Shown: positions 45,201 to 53,487 of the stretch, one piece after another
Layout: every line of letters starts with the position of its first letter
Numbering within the stretch: the stretch's first letter is position 1
Translations under genes and position numbers: made by a program
Assembly (NCBI RefSeq): GCF_002929555.1
Contig: NZ_PJJP01000025.1
Location: 10,796-74,795 of the forward strand
Direction of reading: 5' to 3'
Length of the DNA: 64,000 nt
From: Cryobacterium sp. N22
GTDB taxonomy: Bacteria > Actinomycetota > Actinomycetes > Actinomycetales > Microbacteriaceae
The notes under the pieces: model-generated
Seen by the model: the letters and a program-made list of their open reading frames with translations, nothing else
Told to the model about the DNA's origin: nothing
The model's database searches: none

Positions 45201-45722
45201 ATGGCCACCAGACTGCTGCTGATCTCCGACACCCATGTTCCCCAGCGGGCCCGGCGTCTGCCCGAGCAGGTGTGGCGGGCCGTCGACGAGGCCGATCTCG
45301 TGTTGCACGCCGGGGACTGGGTCGACCTCAGCCTCTACGACGAGCTGGTGGCACGCGCGACGGCGCTCCTGGGCGTGTTCGGCAACAACGACGGCGCCGA
45401 CCTGCGCGGCGTGCTGCCGGAGATCGCCCGGGACACTATCGAGGGCCTCCGCTTTGCCATGATCCACGAAACCGGTGCCGCCACCGGGCGGGAGAAGCGC
45501 ATGGACGCGGCCTTTCCCGACACCGATGTGCTCGTTTTCGGGCACAGCCACATCCCCTGGGACAGTGTGACGCCGCGGGGCTTGCGGCTGCTCAACCCGG
45601 GGTCACCAACCGACCGGCGGCGTCAGAGCGCGCACACCTACCTGACCGCGGTCGCCGACAACGGGCGTCTCAGCGACGTCACCCTCGTCAAGATCGCGCC
45701 TGAAGAGGTCAGGGGCGGGTGA
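45201..45722 (+). CDS. Metallophosphoesterase, YfcE/MJ0936 type
   Basis: A 173-residue phosphodiesterase. The metal ligands are in LLISDTHVP, LHAGDWVD, FGNNDGAD, MIHETG (where GHG or HGH is more usual) and FGHSHIP; NPGSPTDRRR is the conserved C-terminal loop. Substrate unknown. CAGAAT (45190-45195) is 5 nt before the ATG. Its 3' end overlaps the end of the GGDEF/EAL gene by 14 bp tail to tail. Confidence 0.9.
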   Translation: MATRLLLISDTHVPQRARRLPEQVWRAVDEADLVLHAGDWVDLSLYDELVARATALLGVFGNNDGADLRGVLPEIARDTIEGLRFAMIHETGAATGREKRMDAAFPDTDVLVFGHSHIPWDSVTPRGLRLLNPGSPTDRRRQSAHTYLTAVADNGRLSDVTLVKIAPEEVRGG

Positions 45723-47478
45723 CCGAGGGCTGGACGAGGAACCTGGCCACGAATTCGTCGGCGGCCACCGGCCGCGAGTACAGGTAGCCCTGCGCGAGCA
45801 GGCAGCCGTGCTCCCGCAGCCACTCCGCCTGCGCCTCGGTTTCGACACCCTCGGCGATCACCTGAAGGCCGAGGGTCGCCGCCAGCTTGATTGTCAGGTC
45901 GGCGACCGGGGAATCCCGTTCGGTGTCGATCGCGGCCACGAAGGACTGGTCGATCTTGATCACGTCGAGCTCGATCTCGGTGAGCCTGGACAGGCTTGAG
46001 TGGCCGGTGCCGAAATCGTCCATCGAGATGATCACCCCCGCGCCGCGCAGGACCCGGATGTTGTCGCGAACGGCGGCGGCATCGCTGCCGAAGTAGGTCT
46101 CGGTGACTTCGATGTGCACCAGGGCGGGCGGCAAACCCGCAGTGGCGCACTCGGTGAGCACGAACTCGCCGTAGCCGGCCGAGGTCAGTTCGCGCGCTGA
46201 CGCGTTGATCGCCACGCTCACCGGGTCGCCGTCCCCCCGCAGCCGAAGCCAGCTCGCGGCCTGGGCGACCGACTCCCGAACGACCCACTCCCCGAGGACC
46301 ACGATGGACCCGCTCGCCTCGCAGAGCGGGATGAACTCGGCGGGCGACACCAGTCCCCTGGTGGGGTGTTGCCAACGCACCAGGGCCTCGGCGCCGATCG
46401 CGGCGCCGGTGACCAGATCGACCACGGCCTGGAAGCAGAGGAAGAACTCGCCGTTCCGCAGGCCGTCCCGCACGGCTGCCGGTGAGGCGTAGTACCCGCC
46501 GTGGGTGATCATCTTGCCGCGGCCACCCACACGCTGGGCCTCGAAGAGCGCCTTTCCGGCCCGGCCGAAGAACTCGCTCTCGGACTCGCTGCCCTCCCTG
46601 GATGAGATGCCGGCCGAGAACTGGGCTACCTGGCCCTGCACTCGCACCATCAGGTCGCGGGCGTCGGCGGAGGTGAACCCGGGCAGCAGGATCGCAAACG
46701 CATCCCCCTCCACGCGGCCCATGGTGGCCGTGTTCGGCAGCGCCCTGGCCACATCGGCGACAAAAGTCACGATGGCAAGGTCGCCGCCCTCCCGGCCCCG
46801 GCGCCTGTTCACCAGCGCGAACTCGTTGATGTCCAGTCGTACGAGGGCGAGCGGCTCGGTGGGCGCGGCGTCGCGCATGGCCGCGCTGAGCACCTGTTCG
46901 AATCCCGCGAAATTGTTGATGCCGGTGAGCTCGTCGGTCTCCGCGAGGAGGGCGCTGCGGGCGAACCAGGAGAGTCCCAGGCCCGTCGCCAGCATGAGGA
47001 GCGTCGTCATGGCGACATCCGCCGGGTTGGCGCCGGGGTGGAACGCGAGCACAACGAGCGACACGGGGATGAAGACGGCCGGGTAGATCAGGGATTGCGC
47101 GGCGGGGATCACCGCGAATGCGACCAGGGCGAGCAGGCTGGGGGTCCACGCGAAGGTGAAGGTGATCGGCTCGGCGCCGGTCGCCGCCTGGCAGAGCAGG
47201 CCCATGACGCCCGTCCAGCACAGGGCGAGGTGGCGCAGTGGCACACGTATCCGGCGGCGGAACACGGTGCTGAGCGCCCCGGAGATGAGGAGTGCCGCAC
47301 CGACGACCAGGAGCACGACATTCGGTTCATCGTTCTGCACAGACTGGTACCAGGCGTACAGGAACAGGGGCAGCCCGAAACCGGTCTGAGCGACGCCGAG
47401 CAGGAGGCCGGCCGACTCATTGGCGTTGAAGAGCCCGGGCCGGTAGCCCACGGACAGGCGTTGCGCAGTGCGTGCCAT
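45709..47478 (-). CDS. Membrane-bound GGDEF-EAL protein, likely c-di-GMP phosphodiesterase
   Basis: A 589-residue protein: about six membrane helices (residues 20-170), a GGDEF domain (about 175-320) and an EAL domain (about 335-585). The GGDEF signature reads VEGDAF, so cyclase activity is probably lost. The EAL domain keeps GAEALVRW, NASARELTS, VTETYFG, MDDFGTGHSS, KIDQSF and AEGVET, consistent with an active phosphodiesterase. ATG 47478 is used. No sensor domain other than the membrane region is seen. Confidence 0.93.
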   Translation of the reverse strand: MARTAQRLSVGYRPGLFNANESAGLLLGVAQTGFGLPLFLYAWYQSVQNDEPNVVLLVVGAALLISGALSTVFRRRIRVPLRHLALCWTGVMGLLCQAATGAEPITFTFAWTPSLLALVAFAVIPAAQSLIYPAVFIPVSLVVLAFHPGANPADVAMTTLLMLATGLGLSWFARSALLAETDELTGINNFAGFEQVLSAAMRDAAPTEPLALVRLDINEFALVNRRRGREGGDLAIVTFVADVARALPNTATMGRVEGDAFAILLPGFTSADARDLMVRVQGQVAQFSAGISSREGSESESEFFGRAGKALFEAQRVGGRGKMITHGGYYASPAAVRDGLRNGEFFLCFQAVVDLVTGAAIGAEALVRWQHPTRGLVSPAEFIPLCEASGSIVVLGEWVVRESVAQAASWLRLRGDGDPVSVAINASARELTSAGYGEFVLTECATAGLPPALVHIEVTETYFGSDAAAVRDNIRVLRGAGVIISMDDFGTGHSSLSRLTEIELDVIKIDQSFVAAIDTERDSPVADLTIKLAATLGLQVIAEGVETEAQAEWLREHGCLLAQGYLYSRPVAADEFVARFLVQPSVTRP

Positions 47479-47566
47479 TCAGCCCACCCCCTGCCACACA
47501 GTTGTCGGCGTCTTCGCCGGGTTGTGCCCAATCTACCGCGCCGCCCCCCGAAGGCGTGACAAGCGG

Positions 47567-48064
47567 CTACTCCGCGGGTTTGAGCACCTCGTTCGTGAAC
47601 CCCTCGAGACGGGCCAGTAACCCGGCGCCCCGGGTGGTGATCATCTCGGCGGGGTTGGGCTGCATCTGGGACGGCGGCGGCAGGATGCGGATGAGCGTGG
47701 AGCAGGCCAGGTCGGAGCAGATGTAGGTTCCGACGGTGTTGCCGTCCCGCCCGGCCTGGCCGGCCTTGGGCACGCTGAACAGGCTCACCTGGTGCGCCGG
47801 CTGCTGCGTGCGGCACAGCGAACAGAACGCCGACATCGACCGGCCCGGGCCCCGGGTGGCGGCCCGCAGCACCATGCCCAGCGGAGCATCGCCCCGCCAG
47901 AACACTATGTAACCGCGTTGCGCGGCCTGCGGGTCGCGCCAGCCCAGGTATTCACGTTCGTCCCAGATTGTTTCGTGCAGCCCGGGGAGCGGCATCCGGG
48001 CGACCTCGTCGGCGCTGGCGTTCACGATGGAACCCCGGATCTCGGCAGCAGAAAGCGGTTTCAT
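47567..48064 (-). CDS. FBP-domain protein with treble-clef zinc finger (FusB-like C-terminus)
   Basis: A 165-residue protein. The C-terminal part carries two cysteine pairs, CSLC (about residue 81) and CSDLAC (about 116), in the spacing of the FBP treble-clef finger that binds EF-G in FusB. The N-terminal half includes the conserved DEREYLGWRDPQAAQRGYIV. A role at the ribosome or elongation factor G is inferred. The ATG has GGAGGG 5 nt upstream, a strong ribosome site. Confidence 0.88.
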   Translation of the reverse strand: MKPLSAAEIRGSIVNASADEVARMPLPGLHETIWDEREYLGWRDPQAAQRGYIVFWRGDAPLGMVLRAATRGPGRSMSAFCSLCRTQQPAHQVSLFSVPKAGQAGRDGNTVGTYICSDLACSTLIRILPPPSQMQPNPAEMITTRGAGLLARLEGFTNEVLKPAE

Positions 48065-48099
48065 GATCTCCCTCCGATAATCCGTACAGCGTAGTCGAG

Positions 48100-48151
48100 G
48101 CCTCCGGTGCTCTCAATGGCTCCGCCCCCGGGCGCAGGGCGCGCCGGAGGC
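48100..48151. other. GC-rich inverted repeat after the QorB-like gene
   Basis: GCCTCCGG (48100-48107) and CCGGAGGC (48144-48151) are exact inverted arms about 36 nt apart, located past the stop of the QorB-like gene and upstream of the FBP gene. It may aid termination; no T-run. Confidence 0.35.
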
Positions 48152-48187
48152 GGATGCTCAGAGCGGCAGCAGCAGCGCCGCGCGGGG

Positions 48188-49042
48188 TTACGCGACCGCG
48201 CGCAGCCCGTCCACCAGCGGGGTGGTGGGGTGGCCGATCAGCGTGGCCAGGTCGCTCGAACCGCCGGCCAGTAGCCCGTCGCGGATGTTGCCGTCCAGGG
48301 CAACGACGAAGCCGACGGTGCCGCCGTCCAGACCGGCGCCGGTGAGGATCGCGGTGTGCTCCTCCGGAGAGACGGCGGTGAAGACGACCGGGCGGCCGAC
48401 AACCTCGATGAGAGCCTCGGCCATCTCGCTGCCCGTCCAGGCGATGTCGCCGGCGAGTTCGTAGGCGACGTTCTCGTGGCCGGGGGTGGTGAGCACCACG
48501 GCTGCGGCCTCGGCGTAGTCGGTGCGGGAGGCGCTTGCCACCCGGCCGTCGCCGGTACTGGTGAGGTAGACGCCGCTCTCGCGGGCCTGCTGGACTGCGG
48601 CGGCGAAGTTCTCCGTGTACCAGCCGTTGCGGAGGATCGTGAAGGTGACCCCGGACGCCCGCAAAGCCTCCTCGGTGGCCTTGTGCTCCGGTGCGAGGAT
48701 CAGTGCAGAGGTGTCGGCCTGCGCGGCGCTGGTGTAGACGATGCGGCTCACGCCAGCGGCGACCGCGGCGGTGATGGCATTGGTGTGCTGTGCGACACGC
48801 TGCCCCACCTCGCTGCCGGAGACGAGCATCAGCACGTCGGCGCCGGCGAATGCCGCGGCCAGGCTGGCCGGGTCGGTGTAGTCGATGACCGCGGTGGTCA
48901 CGCCGGTCGCGGCCAGATCGGCCAGGCGTGCGGTATTACGGCCCACTGCCGTGATCTCGGCCGGGGCCACGCCGCGGTTGATGAGGTGCTCGACGATGTG
49001 GTGGCCGAGCTGGCCGGTGGCTCCGGTGACGACAATAGACAT
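48188..49042 (-). CDS. NAD(P)H-dependent quinone reductase-like protein (QorB/NmrA type)
   Basis: A 284-residue atypical short-chain reductase. VTGATGQLGHHIVEHL is the NADPH loop; AVGRNTARLADLAATGV, YTSAAQAD and FTILRNGWYTENF are typical of the QorB group. It likely reduces quinones or related electrophiles in the cytoplasm. ATG 49042 chosen by fold start. It is divergent from an HxlR regulator with a conserved-position cysteine, a common QorB-QorR layout. Confidence 0.9.
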   Translation of the reverse strand: MSIVVTGATGQLGHHIVEHLINRGVAPAEITAVGRNTARLADLAATGVTTAVIDYTDPASLAAAFAGADVLMLVSGSEVGQRVAQHTNAITAAVAAGVSRIVYTSAAQADTSALILAPEHKATEEALRASGVTFTILRNGWYTENFAAAVQQARESGVYLTSTGDGRVASASRTDYAEAAAVVLTTPGHENVAYELAGDIAWTGSEMAEALIEVVGRPVVFTAVSPEEHTAILTGAGLDGGTVGFVVALDGNIRDGLLAGGSSDLATLIGHPTTPLVDGLRAVA

Positions 49043-49136
49043 TGGGGTTCCCTTCGTGGCGCGCAGTCGCGCGCCTTCTGAGGGGTGTAACCGGCACGCT
49101 CGTCCAATACTTCCCAACCGCAGGTACCCACCTTTT

Positions 49137-49151
49137 GGTAAGCTACTAACC
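49137..49151. promoter_or_regulatory. Possible HxlR operator overlapping its own promoter
   Basis: GGTAAG and CTAACC are inverted arms (one mismatch) around CTA. The segment overlaps TAAGCT (49139-49144), a -10-like element 7 nt before the HxlR start. Self-repression is possible; evidence is only symmetry and place. Confidence 0.45.
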
Positions 49152-49595
49152 ATGACCGCTGAATTGAGCAGACCCGACGTTCCGCCCACCGCGCACGGTG
49201 CCGTGCGGGACCGTCTCTCCCTGCTGGTCGGCGACCCCGTACCCACCGGGTCTGAGATGCCGGCGGCGAACGTGTTCGCGGCGGGCTGCGCCAGCCGGGT
49301 GGTGCTCGACCACGTCACCAGCAAATGGGGCGTGCTGGTGATCGTGGCTCTCACCGAAACCAGCCTGCGCTGGGGCGAACTGCGCCGCGGCATCGAGGGC
49401 ATCAGCGAGAAGATGCTCGCGCAAACCCTGCGCACCCTCGAGGCGGATGGTCTCGTGCACCGCGACGCGCAGCCCACCATCCCGCCCCGGGTGGATTACA
49501 GCCTCACCGACCGTGGCCACGAGCTCGCCGGACATCTCCTGCCGCTGGTGCGCTGGGTGGGCGTGAACGCCGGTGACATCGTGGGCGGCAACTGA
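49152..49595 (+). CDS. HxlR-family regulator (QorR-like)
   Basis: A 147-residue winged-helix protein. SKWGVLVIVALTETSLRW, SEKMLAQTLRTLEADGLVHR and the wing PRVDYSLTDRG define the HxlR domain (about 55-130). A single cysteine in AAGCASRVV just before the domain is at the position used for redox sensing in QorR/YodB-type members. It is divergent from the QorB-like reductase it probably represses. Confidence 0.9.
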   Translation: MTAELSRPDVPPTAHGAVRDRLSLLVGDPVPTGSEMPAANVFAAGCASRVVLDHVTSKWGVLVIVALTETSLRWGELRRGIEGISEKMLAQTLRTLEADGLVHRDAQPTIPPRVDYSLTDRGHELAGHLLPLVRWVGVNAGDIVGGN

Positions 49596-49615
49596 GCCGG
49601 CCGGGTCGTTCTCGG

Positions 49616-51205
49616 TTACAGGTTGGGCAGGAACTGCAACCAGGCCACCCGGCGCTCGCCGCGGGGGTCGGATTCCACTCGGTCCTCTTCGTCGAAGATC
49701 AGGGTCAGGCGATCCCCCTCGGTGTAGATCGGCCAGCCCGGCCCGGTGAGGCCGGTGGCCGCAAAGCGCAGCCAGTGCGCGCGCATCCGGTCGCCGGTGC
49801 GCAGAAAACTCTCCCGGCCTCCCAGGGCCGTGAGTCTGCGCAGCTGGCGGTCGGTGCCCGACGTGGACAGTGCGAGCAATTCGAGCCCGTGGGTGGCGTC
49901 GTAGCCGAGGAGGCGCAGCAGCCGGGGGGCCAGGTCGAAGCGGTAGAGGTAAACCGGTGCCGACCGGGAGTGCAGCTCCGCGACCAGCACGCTGGGAAAC
50001 CAGAACGCATAGTCGCCGCCGAAGTCCGCTTCGGCGCGCAGGGCTGGCAGGGCGGAGTACACCGCTCGCATGTCCTGGTGTGAGCCGGGCGGGGCCTCGT
50101 CGAAGAGCGACTGGATGCGCAGGATCGACCGCGGCAGGATGTCGAGCCGGCCGCGGAACATCGAGCCCTCCCTGTCGTTGGTGCCGATGATCAGCGGCAC
50201 CGGATGGGCGTGGCCCTGCCGGAAGGCGTCGAGCGGGCGTTCGGGCAGGAAATTCCCATCGACGACGGGTGCCATGCAAAAGGTGCCGGGGTCGACGTCC
50301 GGGGTGCGGCGTTGCAGCACGAGGGCGGCACGGACCAGGGCGGGCCACGTGGCGGTGTCGAGCAGTTCGGCAGCGGGGCGCCGCCCGCCGGCCAGCTCCG
50401 GCGCGCGGCCCTGCCGCAGCACCTCAATGAATTCGGCGGCCCAGCGGCCGGCCAGGGCGGGAGAGTACGCCGCGTTCGACGGCGGGCTCTGGGCGATCGC
50501 CCGGGCGAACAGGCCACGGGCGGCCGGTGTGGTGAGCAGCGTCACCACGGCATTGCCGCCGGCGGACTCGCCGATCACGGTGACGTTGCCGGGGTCGCCG
50601 CCGAACGCCCGGATGTTATCCCGCACCCATTCCAGGGCGGCGACCTGGTCGCGCAACCCGAGATTGCTCTCAAAGGTGCGGGTGCGGGTGCTGAACCGGC
50701 TGAAGTCGAGGTAGCCGAGGGCGCCTAGCCGGTAGTTGAGGGCGACGTAGACCGTGCGGCCGCTCCGCACGATCGTCTGGCTGCGCTCCGTGAAGTCCTG
50801 CGAGGACCCGGCGCTGTAGCCGCCGCCGTGGATGAAGACCATCACCGGCAGGTCGGTTTCGTCCGGCCGGTCGGTGGGCCGCTGCACGTTCAGGGTGAGA
50901 CAGTCCTCGCCCATCTGGGTGCGGCGGCTGACGCCCTTGAACTGGGTGCCCCGGTCTTGCGGGGCGACCGGGCCGTATCTGCTGGCGTCGCGGACTCCCG
51001 TCCACGGGATCACCCGCTGTGGTGCGCGGAACCGCAGCGGCCCGACCGGTGGGGCCGCGTAGGGGACTCCGCGCCATGTCTGCACACCTGCGGCGGGTCG
51101 GCTGCCGCGCACCAAGCCGCCGGTGACGCGCACCTCCAGGGGCCAGGGCTGGGGTGCGGATGCTGCCTGGTGGGCCGGGGCGTTGTCCGGCAGAGGGCGG
51201 AACAT
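49616..51205 (-). CDS. Type-B carboxylesterase
   Basis: A 529-residue carboxylesterase/lipase. WRGVPYAAPPVGPLRFRAP, the oxyanion hole VFIHGGGYSAGSS, the nucleophile elbow GESAGGNA, an acidic residue in the mid C-terminal region and YDATHGLEL with the histidine are the family marks. No signal peptide is seen, so it may act inside the cell. AGGAGGG lies 7 nt before the ATG at 51205. It converges on the HxlR gene and follows the flavodoxin-like gene. Confidence 0.9.
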   Translation of the reverse strand: MFRPLPDNAPAHQAASAPQPWPLEVRVTGGLVRGSRPAAGVQTWRGVPYAAPPVGPLRFRAPQRVIPWTGVRDASRYGPVAPQDRGTQFKGVSRRTQMGEDCLTLNVQRPTDRPDETDLPVMVFIHGGGYSAGSSQDFTERSQTIVRSGRTVYVALNYRLGALGYLDFSRFSTRTRTFESNLGLRDQVAALEWVRDNIRAFGGDPGNVTVIGESAGGNAVVTLLTTPAARGLFARAIAQSPPSNAAYSPALAGRWAAEFIEVLRQGRAPELAGGRRPAAELLDTATWPALVRAALVLQRRTPDVDPGTFCMAPVVDGNFLPERPLDAFRQGHAHPVPLIIGTNDREGSMFRGRLDILPRSILRIQSLFDEAPPGSHQDMRAVYSALPALRAEADFGGDYAFWFPSVLVAELHSRSAPVYLYRFDLAPRLLRLLGYDATHGLELLALSTSGTDRQLRRLTALGGRESFLRTGDRMRAHWLRFAATGLTGPGWPIYTEGDRLTLIFDEEDRVESDPRGERRVAWLQFLPNL

Positions 51206-51252
51206 TGTGTATCCCTCCTGCCCCGGTTCGCGTGTTCGGGGCCTGTCGTCTC

Positions 51253-51990
51253 CTAGCGGTACTCCGGATTCGGTTCGAACCCGAAGCGTTCGCCGGCGTC
51301 CCACTCCTGGCGCAGGTTGCCGTAGGCGGGGATGCCGCGGTTGGCCTTGAGGATCGCGGCCAGGTGCATCAGGTTCCAGGTCATGAACGTGGTGTTGCGG
51401 TTGGTGAACTCGTTGTCGGGGCCGCCGGAGCCCGCGTCCAGATAGCTTGGGCCTGGGCCGATCTCGCCGATCCAGCCGGCATCCGCTGCGGGCGGGATCG
51501 TGTAGCCGATGTGCTGCAGGCTGTAGAGGATGTTGGACGAGCAGTGCTTCACGCCGTCTTCGTTGCCGGTGATGATGGCGCCACCCACCTTGCCGTAGTA
51601 GATGTACTGGCCCTTGTCGTTGTACTCGCCCGACATCGCGTAGAGCCGTTCGATGACCCGTTTGGTGACCGAGCTGTTGTCGCCGAGCCAGATCGGCCCG
51701 CCGAGCACCAGGATGTCGGCGGCCGCGACCTTGTCGAACAGCGCCGGCCAGGCATCCGTCGCCCAGCCGTGCTCGGTCATGTCGGGGTAGACGCCGGTGG
51801 CGATGTCGTGATCGATGGCGCGGATGACCTCGACGTGCACACCCTGCTCGCGCATGAGGTGTGCGCTGAGGGAAATGATGCCCTGGGTGTTGCTGATCTC
51901 CGGGCTGCGTTTGAGGGTGCAGTTGAGGAACAGGGCGCGGAGGCCCTGGTATTCGAACGAGGCCTGCGTGTTTCTGATCGTGTGCACCAT
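51253..51990 (-). CDS. NAD(P)H-dependent flavin oxidoreductase (flavodoxin-like)
   Basis: A 245-residue flavodoxin-fold protein. ALFLNCTLKRSPEISNTQG is the FMN phosphate loop, ADILVLGGPIWLGDNSSV the isoalloxazine segment and KVGGAIITGNEDGVKHC the third loop. Quinone or nitro reductase-like activity is expected. The ATG at 51990 is the start that fits the fold. It precedes the esterase by 47 bp and may be in the same transcript. Confidence 0.88.
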   Translation of the reverse strand: MVHTIRNTQASFEYQGLRALFLNCTLKRSPEISNTQGIISLSAHLMREQGVHVEVIRAIDHDIATGVYPDMTEHGWATDAWPALFDKVAAADILVLGGPIWLGDNSSVTKRVIERLYAMSGEYNDKGQYIYYGKVGGAIITGNEDGVKHCSSNILYSLQHIGYTIPPAADAGWIGEIGPGPSYLDAGSGGPDNEFTNRNTTFMTWNLMHLAAILKANRGIPAYGNLRQEWDAGERFGFEPNPEYR

Positions 51991-52070
51991 GGGGGCAGTC
52001 AAGCACCGGCACCCGGCAGCGTCTAGGCCGGTGCGGCTGTCGCACCCGGAGCGTTCAATCCGTTCAATTG

Positions 52071-52113
52071 CGGACATCCCACCTTCGTTTCGTCAACGAA
52101 GGGGGGATGTCCG
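52071..52113. other. Long near-perfect hairpin with flanking direct repeat
   Basis: CGGACATCCC-A-CCTTCGTT (52071-52089) pairs with AACGAAGG-G-GGGATGTCCG (52095-52113), 18 bp with one opposed mismatch, around a 5-nt loop. It is preceded by CGTTCAAT repeated directly (52051-52069). It lies past the stop of an MFS gene and upstream of the flavin oxidoreductase. No T-run, so it is either a factor-dependent terminator or an operator. Confidence 0.75.
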
Positions 52114-52154
52114 CAAACGAAACGATTCAGCGCTGGATGCGGCGGCCCCGGAGG

Positions 52155-53357
52155 TTAGGGCGCGGACACCGGCGCGGCGACGCGCGACGGGCGCGGCGCG
52201 AACCGCCGGGCCAGGAACAGCACCGGGATGAGCAGCGCCATCGGCAGCAGGAACGCCTGGGCGAGCCCGGTGGACTCGGCGAGCAGGCCCACCAGCACGG
52301 CACCGAGCACGGCCCCGGCGTAGTTGAACAGGTTCACCCTGGCGATCACCTCGTCGCTGCGGGCCTCGTGCAGCTCGCCCGCTGCGCTGAACGCCAGCGG
52401 CACCAGGGCACCGACCCCGAAGCCGGCCAGGGCGAAGCCGGCCACGGCGGCCCAGGTGACGGGCACCGTTGCCACGATCAGGCAGCCCAGGATCGCCAAC
52501 ACGGTGGTGCAGACGGCAAGAACCACGCGGCCGAACCGGCGCACCAGAACGTCGGCGCCGATGCGGGTGACCAGGATGGCGGCCTGGTAGGCGGCGTAGC
52601 CGAGCGGGGCGATGGCCGCGCCGGTGAGCAGCACGTCGTGCAGGTACACGGTGCTCCAGGTGCTCACGGCGGAGTCCACCACGAAGGCGGCCAGCACCAC
52701 GGTGCCGAACACCACAATGCCGCGGCGCGGCAGCTTGCCGTGCGGTGCCGCATCCGGGGCCGGCGGCAGCTTCGTGCGCCGCGGGTCGAAGCCGCGCACA
52801 CCCACGATGGCAACGCCGAGGGCGACGACGGCGCCGGCGACGAGCGCGATGCCGGCATTGGCCGCGGTGCCGGCCACGGCCGACATCAACAGGGCGCCGG
52901 CGATGGCGGCGCCGGTGTACCAGGCGAAGAAGCCGGCCATCACGGAGACGCCGACCCGCTGCTGCACGAGCACGCCCTCCATGGCGCCGGCGGCGTCGAC
53001 GATGCCCAGGCCCGCGCCGTAGATCGCGAACGCGGCGATGAAGGCAGGCAAGCCCACCGGGGAGGCGATCAGCGGCAGGGCCACGGCCTCGAGAAGCAGC
53101 CCCACCACCAGGGCCACCCTGCTTCCCCACCGCACCGCGAGGCGATCGGCCAGCAGCGAACCACCGGCCGCTGCGAGGCAGACCAGCAGCACGATGAGCG
53201 ACACCACGGTGTCATCGACGCCGTGCCGGGTCTTCAGATTGGGCAGTGAGGTGACGACCACCGCATAGCCGAAGCCCTGCGCGGCGTAGCTGGCGCTCAC
53301 CGCCACCCGGGAACGACGGATGCCGGCCACGGGGCGAATCGTCGTCGGTGCGCTCAT
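52155..53357 (-). CDS. MFS transporter
   Basis: A 400-residue transporter with twelve predicted membrane helices; the helix 2-3 loop LLADRLAVRWGSRVAL resembles the MFS signature. A central charged loop (FDPRRTKLPPAPDA) separates the halves. Substrate unknown. The ATG at 53357 is used; the next gene is divergent, with 130 bp between start codons that hold no clear operator. Confidence 0.87.
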   Translation of the reverse strand: MSAPTTIRPVAGIRRSRVAVSASYAAQGFGYAVVVTSLPNLKTRHGVDDTVVSLIVLLVCLAAAGGSLLADRLAVRWGSRVALVVGLLLEAVALPLIASPVGLPAFIAAFAIYGAGLGIVDAAGAMEGVLVQQRVGVSVMAGFFAWYTGAAIAGALLMSAVAGTAANAGIALVAGAVVALGVAIVGVRGFDPRRTKLPPAPDAAPHGKLPRRGIVVFGTVVLAAFVVDSAVSTWSTVYLHDVLLTGAAIAPLGYAAYQAAILVTRIGADVLVRRFGRVVLAVCTTVLAILGCLIVATVPVTWAAVAGFALAGFGVGALVPLAFSAAGELHEARSDEVIARVNLFNYAGAVLGAVLVGLLAESTGLAQAFLLPMALLIPVLFLARRFAPRPSRVAAPVSAP

Positions 53358-53487
53358 ACGGTCGGCTCCAGATCGTCGGCGGTGCAACAGGGCGGTGTCC
53401 CGGAGGCTATCAGTGTGCAGCAACGTTCGGCGGTTGCGGTGCTGAACCCGCTGGACCACCACGACCGCGGTGGTGTTGACTGATCGG

